A DNA stretch of 40,938 nt from a bacterium (GTDB lineage Bacteria > UBA8248), in contig JAJEJD010000025.1 in assembly GCA_022828125.1 (NCBI GenBank), positions 1 to 40,938 on the forward strand, read 5' to 3'. Both the position numbers and the translations under genes were made by a program. The number at the start of each line of letters is the position of its first letter. Within the stretch, counting starts at the first letter, position 1. Below are positions 35,065 through 40,938 of the stretch, piece by piece. The notes below the pieces were generated by a model that saw only the letters and a program-made list of their open reading frames with translations, did no database searches and was not told the origin of the DNA.

Positions 35065-36144
35065 ATGAAAGAATCCACCAGAAAGATCTCGATAGAGACG
35101 ATACCGAAGGAGAAAACGGCGGGCCCGAACCGCCTGGGCTTGATTCTGGGCGTTTTTTTCATCGTCCTGTGCGGCGTCCTGGGCGCTGCGCTCACAGAAG
35201 CCCTGGGCGTGGCGGGCCGTGCGGCCGGCCTGGCCGGAGGTGCTTTGGCGGGCGTTTTGCTGCTGGCGCTCGCGAGGGAACTCGGCAAGCTCAAGGTCGG
35301 CGTCCTTGCCGGCGGGGCAGCGGGCCTGCTCTTCGGCCTTCTGGCCGCCCTGCTTTTGTGCGCTCTCATCGGAGAGGCGTTTCCGCAAAACGTCCGTCCC
35401 CTGGCCGGCGCATTCATCGGCCTGCTTTTCAGTTGTTTGGGCGTATTTCTCGGCTCGGTGGCCGGAAGCCTGTTTTCGCCGTCTCCTCCCGCTAAAGGAA
35501 AAGAAGCAAGCGCCAAGAAGCACCATCACGCCAAGATTCTCGACACCAGCGTCATCATCGACGGGCGTATCGCCGACATCTGCGAGGCGGGCTTCGTGGA
35601 AGGCCCCATGGTAGTGCCCCAGTTCGTGCTCAAGGAATTGCAGCAGATCGCCGATTCCTCTGATTCCCTGAAGCGCAACCGTGGCCGCCGCGGCCTCGAC
35701 GTCCTCCACCGGATCCAGCAGAACCAGGACCTCGACATCGACATTATCGAAACGGACTTCCCCCGCGTGAAGGAGGTGGACACCAAGCTCGTGCTCCTGG
35801 GCAAGGAGATATGCGGCAAGGTGATGACCAACGATTTCAACCTCAACAAGGTGGCCGAACTTCAGGGGGTGCGGGTTCTCAACATCAACGAACTGGCCAA
35901 CGCGGTGAAGCCGGTCGTTCTGCCCGGCGAGGACATGAGCGTCTTCGTCATCAAGGAGGGCAAGGAGCACAACCAGGGCGTCGGCTATCTGGATGACGGG
36001 ACGATGGTGGTGGTGGATAACGCCAAGAACCGAATCGGCGACCAGATCGCCGTCTCCGTGACGAGCGTCCTGCAGACCACCGCCGGACGGATGATTTTTA
36101 CGAAAATACGAGATGAAGCCGAACTATCGCAAACCGGCGCCTGA
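35065..36144 (+). CDS. Membrane-anchored PIN/TRAM domain protein (YacL-like)
   Basis: 359 residues. Four membrane segments (residues about 24-46, 52-68, 76-102, 109-135) lead to a PIN nuclease domain ([48 protein letters not shown]; the four acidic positions are present) and a C-terminal TRAM domain ([27 protein letters not shown]). It probably acts as an RNase at the membrane, but the target is not established. Its end overlaps ispD by 32 nt. Confidence 0.92.
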   Translation: MKESTRKISIETIPKEKTAGPNRLGLILGVFFIVLCGVLGAALTEALGVAGRAAGLAGGALAGVLLLALARELGKLKVGVLAGGAAGLLFGLLAALLLCALIGEAFPQNVRPLAGAFIGLLFSCLGVFLGSVAGSLFSPSPPAKGKEASAKKHHHAKILDTSVIIDGRIADICEAGFVEGPMVVPQFVLKELQQIADSSDSLKRNRGRRGLDVLHRIQQNQDLDIDIIETDFPRVKEVDTKLVLLGKEICGKVMTNDFNLNKVAELQGVRVLNINELANAVKPVVLPGEDMSVFVIKEGKEHNQGVGYLDDGTMVVVDNAKNRIGDQIAVSVTSVLQTTAGRMIFTKIRDEAELSQTGA

Positions 36145-36877
36145 GCGCCCTCTCTCTTCTTCTGTTTTGCCGGGTCCCGACGAGACGGCGGCCATCGTTC
36201 CCGCCGCAGGCCGGGGCTTGCGCCTGCCCGGCTCGGTAGCAAAACAGTTCCAAATCCTCGCCGGAAAACCCCTGTTCCATCACTGCCTACTGCGGATCGC
36301 GCGCACGGGCCTCGTGGGGCGAATCGTCTTGGCGCTTCCCCCCGGCACGGACCCGCCCGAGCTTCCCGATGGCCTGGAAGCGGACGTTCGAACCGTCGAA
36401 GGCGGAGCGCGCCGTCAGGATTCGGTACGAAACGGGCTCAACCTCCTGGGAGAAGACATTTCCTGGGTCGTCGTGCACGACGGGGCGCGTCCTCTGGTGA
36501 CGCCCGATCTTATCGAGAGGTGCCTCATCGGCGCGGCGGAGACGGGCGCCGCCATCGCGGCCCTGCCCGTGGTGGATACGGTGAAGACGGGCGACGCCGA
36601 GGGATTCATCAAGGCCACGCGCCCGCGCGAGGGACTCTGGCTCGCCCAGACGCCCCAGGCGGCGCGGCGCGAACTCCTCGCCCGCGCGATGGAGTGGGCG
36701 GACGCGAATGATTTCGAGGGAACCGACGAGGCGGCTCTGCTCGAGGCGGTCGGCGTTCGGGTGAAGCTGGTAGAGGGCAGCGCGCAGAACATCAAGGTGA
36801 CGACGCCCGGCGACATCGAGCGCGCGGCGCGGCTGATGGAGCTCGAACAAGGCGCCGAAGCGGAGGCTTCCACATGA
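36113..36877 (+). CDS. ispD: 2-C-methyl-D-erythritol 4-phosphate cytidylyltransferase
   Basis: 254 residues, third step of the MEP isoprenoid pathway (MEP + CTP to CDP-ME). Nucleotide-binding [36 protein letters not shown] and [50 protein letters not shown] are intact. The first 25 residues extend beyond the usual start and overlap the upstream gene; a shorter start cannot be excluded. The stop overlaps ispF as ATGA. Confidence 0.94.
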   Translation: MKPNYRKPAPERPLSSSVLPGPDETAAIVPAAGRGLRLPGSVAKQFQILAGKPLFHHCLLRIARTGLVGRIVLALPPGTDPPELPDGLEADVRTVEGGARRQDSVRNGLNLLGEDISWVVVHDGARPLVTPDLIERCLIGAAETGAAIAALPVVDTVKTGDAEGFIKATRPREGLWLAQTPQAARRELLARAMEWADANDFEGTDEAALLEAVGVRVKLVEGSAQNIKVTTPGDIERAARLMELEQGAEAEAST

Positions 36878-37356
36878 TACGCGTCGGGGTAGGCTACGAC
36901 GTCCACCGCTTCGAGGCGGGCCGCAAGCTCATTCTCGGCGGCGTGGAGATTCCCCACGAACGAGGTCTCGCCGGGCACTCCGATGCCGATGCGCTCATCC
37001 ACGCGCTCATCGACGCATTGCTGGGCGCGGCGGCCCTGGGCGACATCGGCAGTCACTTTCCCGACACGGACGAGGCCTATCGCGGCGCGGACAGCCGGGA
37101 ACTCCTCGCGCGCGTGGTGGCGCTTCTCGCCGAACGCGGCATGAAGCCGGGCAACGTGGATTCCGTGGTCGTGGCGCAAAGACCGAAACTCGCTCCCCAT
37201 ATCCCCGAGATGCGGGAGGTCATCTCTTCGGTTCTCGGAATTCCGCCCGACCGGGTGGGCATCAAGGCGACGACGGGCGAGGGGCTCGGCTTCACGGGCC
37301 GTGAGGAGGGCGTCGCGGCGCACGCGGTTTGCACGATAAGCGTGGAGTCTCCTTGA
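36874..37356 (+). CDS. ispF: 2-C-methyl-D-erythritol 2,4-cyclodiphosphate synthase
   Basis: 160 residues, fifth step of the MEP pathway. Metal ligands in [39 protein letters not shown] and the C-terminal [22 protein letters not shown] are all present. Translation is coupled to ispD through a 4-nt overlap. Trimeric cytoplasmic enzyme. Confidence 0.97.
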   Translation: MIRVGVGYDVHRFEAGRKLILGGVEIPHERGLAGHSDADALIHALIDALLGAAALGDIGSHFPDTDEAYRGADSRELLARVVALLAERGMKPGNVDSVVVAQRPKLAPHIPEMREVISSVLGIPPDRVGIKATTGEGLGFTGREEGVAAHAVCTISVESP

Positions 37357-37447
37357 CGCCCATCGGCGGGGCATGACAAATTCCCCCCGGACGCGACCTG
37401 AAGCGCATTTTCACACCTGAATCCACGGGTTTTCCGGAGAGAGTCAT

Positions 37448-38911
37448 TTGGGTCTGCAGCTATACAACACGTTGACGAAAAAGAAGGAAACCTTCGAACC
37501 CCTGGAAGCAGGCCGCGTGAAGATGTACGTCTGCGGGGTGACGGTGTACGACCATTGCCATCTCGGCCACGCGCGCGCCGCCATCGTCTTCGACGTGATT
37601 CACCGCTATTTCGAATACCGGGGCTACGACGTTCTCTTCGTGTGCAACTTCACGGACGTGGACGACAAGATCATCGCCCGCGCCAGGCGTCTCAAGGTTC
37701 CCATCAATGAGCTGACCGAAAAATTCATCGGCGAATACTACGTCGACATGGATGCGCTCGGCGTCCGGCGGGCGGACGCCGCTCCCCGCGCCACGGAGAA
37801 CATCGAGGGCATGGTCGAGATGATCGAAAAGCTCATCGAGAAGGGAATCGCCTACGAGGTTGCGGGCAACGTCTACTACGACATCGAGAAATTCGCAGGT
37901 TACGGCAAGCTCTCGGGCCGCAACACCGAGGAACTCGAAGCCGGCTACCGCATCGAACCGGGCGAGGGCAAGCGCAACCCGCTCGATTTCGCCCTCTGGA
38001 AGGCGGCGAAGCCCGGCGAGCCCGAGTGGGAGAGTCCCTGGGGGGCGGGCCGGCCCGGCTGGCACATCGAGTGCTCCGTCATGTCGAGCCGATACCTGGG
38101 CGAGCGGTTCGACATCCACGGCGGGGGTGAGGATCTGGTGTTCCCCCACCACGAAAACGAGATCGCGCAGAGCGAGGGCTGTTTCGGGCACGAGTGGGTG
38201 CGCTACTGGGTGCACAACGGCTTCGTGCAGATCAACCACGAGAAGATGAGTAAATCGAAGGGCAACTTCTTCACCATCAAGGCGATTCTGGAAGACCATC
38301 CCGCCGAGGTGATCCGCTATTTCCTGCTGGGGACGCACTACAGACACCCGGTGGATTATTCCGATCAGGTGGTGGGCGACGCGAAAAAGGGTCTGGACAG
38401 GCTCTACAACGTGCGTCTCAGGCTCGCGCGAAGCGGCGGGGAGGATACGGGTGGCTGGCGCGAGCGGGTGGAGGAGGCGACCGCCGCCTTCCGCGCCCAG
38501 TTCACAGAAGCCATGGATGATGACTTTAACACCGCGCGCGCCCTGGGGTATCTCTTCGACTTCGCGCGCCGCATCAACGGCTTCATCAACGAGGCGGGCG
38601 CGCTGCCGGAATCCGCAGCCGCCCTTGCTCGCGGCGTATTCGAGGAAGTGGGCGATGTGCTGGGCCTGTTCGCCCACCCGCCCGAAGAGTGGTTCCGAAG
38701 CGACGCGGGCGCTCGGTCCTCGGATGGGGATGAGGCTCAAAACGGCGTCTTGCGCGATGAGGAGATAGAAGACCTGCTGGAAAGACGCGCGCAGGCGCGG
38801 GCGAGCAGGGATTTCCCCGAGGCCGACAGGATCCGGGAGGAACTCGCGGAGGCCGGCATCGTCCTGGAAGACGGCCCCGACGGCACCCTCTGGAAGCGAA
38901 GGGCGCCGTGA
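37448..38911 (+). CDS. cysS: Cysteinyl-tRNA synthetase
   Basis: 487 residues, class I synthetase charging tRNA-Cys. Zinc Cys and HIGH motif in MYVCGVTVYDHCHLGHAR, further zinc ligands in WHIECSVMS and FPHHENEIAQSE, KMSKS motif as MSKSKGN, and a C-terminal helical tRNA-binding domain. The start is TTG at 37448 with GGAGAGAG upstream; family alignment (LQLYNTLTKKKE) supports it. It lies 91 nt after ispF, in the common ispD-ispF-cysS-rlmB order. Confidence 0.97.
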   Translation: MGLQLYNTLTKKKETFEPLEAGRVKMYVCGVTVYDHCHLGHARAAIVFDVIHRYFEYRGYDVLFVCNFTDVDDKIIARARRLKVPINELTEKFIGEYYVDMDALGVRRADAAPRATENIEGMVEMIEKLIEKGIAYEVAGNVYYDIEKFAGYGKLSGRNTEELEAGYRIEPGEGKRNPLDFALWKAAKPGEPEWESPWGAGRPGWHIECSVMSSRYLGERFDIHGGGEDLVFPHHENEIAQSEGCFGHEWVRYWVHNGFVQINHEKMSKSKGNFFTIKAILEDHPAEVIRYFLLGTHYRHPVDYSDQVVGDAKKGLDRLYNVRLRLARSGGEDTGGWRERVEEATAAFRAQFTEAMDDDFNTARALGYLFDFARRINGFINEAGALPESAAALARGVFEEVGDVLGLFAHPPEEWFRSDAGARSSDGDEAQNGVLRDEEIEDLLERRAQARASRDFPEADRIREELAEAGIVLEDGPDGTLWKRRAP

Positions 38912-38984
38912 ACGCCGCGCGGGGGCGCGAGGCCGAAGGTTCCAGTCTCGCCGGGTCTCATCCCATCACCGAAGAGTATAACCC

Positions 38985-39749
38985 TTGAAGCCAAAACCCG
39001 AATATGTCTGCGGGGCGCACAGCGTGCCGGCGGCTCTGGCGCGCGGGCCGGGGCGGGTGAAGCGGCTCCTCATCGCCGAAGGCCGCCGGAGCCGCAGGAT
39101 ATCCGAGGCGGTGCATCTCGCCGAGTCATCCGGCATACCCGTCGAGGCGCTCGATCCCAAAGGTCTCACGAATAAGGCCGCCACGGCGCAGCATCAGAAC
39201 CTCGTGGCGGAGGTGCATCCCACGCCGTTTCTCTCACTCGGTGATCTCATCGAAGCCCAGCCCGCGGCGGCTCCGCCCATTTTGCTGCTCGACGGGGTGC
39301 AGGACCCGAGGAATTTCGGCGCTATCTTGAGAAGTGCTGCGGCCCTGGGGGCGGGCGGGGTGGTCTGGCCGAAGGACGGCGCCGTGGGGCTTACGCCCGT
39401 CGCCGCGAAGGCGGCCGCGGGCGCGCTGGAGGTCGTGCCGCTCGCGCGCGTGACGAACCTGGCCCGGGCCGTCTCCGCGCTCAAGGACGCGGGCTACTGG
39501 GCGCTGGCGGCGGACGCTCACGGGGATAAAACCCTGGGCGTCGATGAGCTGCCCCGGCCCTGTTGTCTGGTGATAGGAGCGGAGGGCAGGGGTGTGCGGC
39601 CGCTTGTGTTAAAGAACTGCGATGTGCGCGTGCGGATTCCCATTAAGGAGGGCGTGGTGTCTTCGCTGAACGCCTCGGTCGCCGCGGCGGTCCTGCTCCA
39701 CGGATTACGTGAGAATCACGCGGAGGACGAGGGCGCGGCTCAGGTTTAG
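38985..39749 (+). CDS. rlmB: 23S rRNA (guanosine-2'-O-) methyltransferase RlmB (TrmH family)
   Basis: 254 residues. An L30e-like N-terminal substrate domain (CGAHSVPAAL, HQNLVAEV) is followed by a SPOUT knot domain with motif 1 LDGVQDPRNFGAILRSAAALGAGGVVWPKDGAVGLTPVAAKAAAGALE, motif 2 LVIGAEGRGVRPLVLKNCD and motif 3 IPIKEGVVSSLNASVAAAVLLH. Start appears to be TTG at 38985 with only a weak GAAGAG before it. Length is typical. Confidence 0.94.
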   Translation: MKPKPEYVCGAHSVPAALARGPGRVKRLLIAEGRRSRRISEAVHLAESSGIPVEALDPKGLTNKAATAQHQNLVAEVHPTPFLSLGDLIEAQPAAAPPILLLDGVQDPRNFGAILRSAAALGAGGVVWPKDGAVGLTPVAAKAAAGALEVVPLARVTNLARAVSALKDAGYWALAADAHGDKTLGVDELPRPCCLVIGAEGRGVRPLVLKNCDVRVRIPIKEGVVSSLNASVAAAVLLHGLRENHAEDEGAAQV

Positions 39750-39839
39750 GCCTCTTCCTCGTGGGCACCTTGATATCCGGGGTCGAATTCCTGATCCTGC
39801 GCTCCTTGCGTTTCGCTCTCCCCAGGGGGATAAAGGGGG

Positions 39840-39868
39840 TTGACAAGGTGCGTCGGTGGGCCTAATTT
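39840..39868 (+). promoter_or_regulatory. Sigma-70 promoter of the tRNA cluster
   Basis: TTGACA (39840-39845), 17-nt spacer, TAATTT (39863-39868), 15 nt before tRNA-Thr. It would transcribe all four tRNAs and possibly tuf. Confidence 0.75.
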
Positions 39869-39883
39869 AACCCGCCTTTGCGG

Positions 39884-39959
39884 GCTGGCGTAGCTCAGCT
39901 GGTAGAGCAGCTGATTTGTAATCAGCAGGTCGGAGGTTCGAGTCCTCTCGCCAGCTCCA
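39884..39959 (+). tRNA. tRNA-Thr (TGT)
   Basis: Full cloverleaf: acceptor GCTGGCG/CGCCAGC, anticodon stem GCTGA/TCAGC around TTTGTAA (anticodon TGT), T-arm GGTTCGAGTCC, encoded CCA. First of four tRNAs upstream of tuf. Confidence 0.97.
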
Positions 39960-40123
39960 CGGCGGGACGCGCCTCCCGGACCCCGCGCCAGGATATCCGG
40001 CTGGAGGCGCCCCCGTTCCCCCCGTTCGGGCTTTGGCGAATGTCGCGGCTTCGGGGGCCGATGGTTCCCGCGAGGTATTTTTGATAGCTTTTATGATTGT
40101 TTTTTGATGAACGGCGGTTTTCA

Positions 40124-40208
40124 GGGGAGGTTCCCGAGTGGCCAAAGGGATCAGACTGTAAATCTGACGGCTCAGCCTTCGGAGGTTCGAATCCTCCCCT
40201 CCCCACCA
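40124..40208 (+). tRNA. tRNA-Tyr (GTA)
   Basis: 85 nt with the long variable arm of bacterial tRNA-Tyr (class II). Acceptor GGGGAGG/CCTCCCC, anticodon loop CTGTAAA (GTA), GGTTCGAATCC T-arm, encoded CCA. Confidence 0.97.
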
Positions 40209-40256
40209 GCAGATAGATAGTCGGGACGCTTGAAGACGGGCGCTTTGGATTCAGAG

Positions 40257-40332
40257 GCGGGAATAGCTCAGATGGTAGAGCATCAGCCTTCCAAGCTGAG
40301 GGTCGCGGGTTCGAGCCCCGTTTCCCGCTCCA
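40257..40332 (+). tRNA. tRNA-Gly (TCC)
   Basis: Acceptor GCGGGAA/TTCCCGC, anticodon stem TCAGC/GCTGA around CTTCCAA (TCC), GGTTCGAGCCC T-arm, encoded CCA. Confidence 0.97.
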
Positions 40333-40512
40333 GGATGATTCGGGGCTTTCGCCTTTTCTTGATATGAGTTTCATTCGTGTGGATTTTGGCTTCCGGGGTT
40401 GCTCTGGACGGCATAAGTTGTATTATCCGCCCGGAGCGAATACCGGGGTTCATCGTTCGCCGAGGTTGCTCCGGCTGAAACAAATGATGTTCGCATGCCC
40501 GGCACGCAGCAG

Positions 40513-40588
40513 GCCCACGTAGCTCAGCCGGCAGAGCACTTCCTTGGTAAGGAAGAGGTCACCGGTTCAAGTCCGGTCGTGGGCTCCA
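40513..40588 (+). tRNA. tRNA-Thr (GGT)
   Basis: Acceptor GCCCACG/CGTGGGC, anticodon stem CTTCC/GGAAG around TTGGTAA (GGT), GGTTCAAGTCC T-arm, encoded CCA. The Thr-Tyr-Gly-Thr-tuf order equals that of thrU-tyrU-glyT-thrT-tufB in E. coli. Confidence 0.97.
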
Positions 40589-40690
40589 GGGCGGGCGAAG
40601 TTCATTGAAATTTCGAGGTTCGTGCATTATTCTGCAAGCAGCATGAAACGCCCTGGAATCCCTCGGGTTCGCATGGTTTCCCTTTGGCGA

Positions 40691-40720
40691 TGGACAAAGT
40701 TTCGGCCGAGCGGGTATAAA
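40691..40720 (+). promoter_or_regulatory. Candidate promoter of tuf
   Basis: TGGACA (40691-40696), 18-nt spacer, TATAAA (40715-40720). The leader to the start codon (about 90 nt) holds an 8-bp hairpin GAGAGGAA-ATGG-TTCCTCTC (40749-40768) with no T tract beside it, so it is not a terminator. Confidence 0.6.
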
Positions 40721-40819
40721 GGCGCGTTTTTCGGGAATGGCAAGGGTAGAGAGGAAATGGTTCCTCTCCCCATGAAGATAATTGTTTTTTGAATATCCAA
40801 TAGAAGGAGAATGCAGGTC

Positions 40820-40938
40820 ATGGCGAAGGCGAAGTTTGAGCGCACGAAGCCGCACGTGAACGTAGGGACGATAGGTCACGTGGACCACGGGAAGACGACG
40901 TTGACGGCCGCGATCACGAAGCACCTCGCGGAGCGTGG
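40820..40938 (+). CDS. tuf: Elongation factor Tu, 5' part (runs off the window)
   Basis: The first 39 codons of EF-Tu: [20 protein letters not shown], with the P-loop GHVDHGKT, then [15 protein letters not shown]-Tu GTPase carries aminoacyl-tRNA to the ribosome. AAGGAG lies about 10 nt before the ATG at 40820; an in-frame ATG at 40811 is less likely because the family begins [10 protein letters not shown]. Incomplete only because the sequence ends. Confidence 0.97.
   Translation, partial: MAKAKFERTKPHVNVGTIGHVDHGKTTLTAAITKHLAER

Noticed and set aside
40749-40768. Terminator between the tRNA cluster and tuf
   Set aside because: The hairpin is not followed by T residues; the T run occurs about 17 nt later.

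Overview
The window reads as chromosome from a GC-rich, Gram-negative bacterium. A TonB-type protein, a SurA-like periplasmic chaperone/isomerase, tripartite tricarboxylate transport, PmtA-type phosphatidylcholine synthesis and a probable selenocysteine codon point to an uncultivated lineage near Desulfobacterota, Nitrospinota, Tectomicrobia or SAR324. This is inferred from gene content only; no rRNA gene is present and the phylum cannot be fixed here.

Layout. 1-0.6 kb: G-tract and AT-rich repeats. 0.6-8 kb: a crotonase, then groES-groEL behind a sigma-70 promoter and CIRCE operator, a TonB-like protein with a duplicated linker, a DtxR/MntR-type metal regulator, a cupin with lysine-rich tails, and gpsA. 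8-16.3 kb: an MFS exporter, a tctCBA operon (minus strand) ending in a translationally coupled RNase Z-like hydrolase, a second metallo-beta-lactamase-fold protein with substituted ligands, and an ArsR/AHSA1 pair. 16.3-19.5 kb: a repeat island, a DinB protein, a small membrane protein behind a duplicated 5' region, and an M50-like membrane protease overlapping a lipoprotein. 19.5-26 kb: two copies of a structured, terminator-ended RNA about 6.2 kb apart, enclosing a Gfo/Idh-orphan molybdenum hydroxylase operon, an AlkD-like glycosylase and an exported ARPP-1-like protein. 26-34 kb: a sodium/solute symporter, an OsmC-family gene with an in-frame UGA at the catalytic cysteine position, an EamA transporter, pmtA, a PaaG-like crotonase, a Na+/Ca2+ exchanger and a parvulin. 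33.6-40.9 kb: housekeeping genes dcd, moaC, a PIN/TRAM protein, ispD, ispF, cysS, rlmB, then tRNA Thr-Tyr-Gly-Thr and the start of tuf.

The two most noteworthy items are the duplicated RNA (about 89% identical, with differences almost only in loops and linkers, one copy preceded by a near-consensus sigma-54 promoter) and the probable selenoprotein OsmC with a hairpin at SECIS distance. Dispersed intergenic palindromes (a 28-nt element and a CGTCAT...ATGACG REP-like element) mark many gene borders. moaC could supply cofactor to the molybdenum hydroxylase; ispD-ispF-cysS-rlmB and tRNA-tuf are conserved bacterial neighbourhoods.
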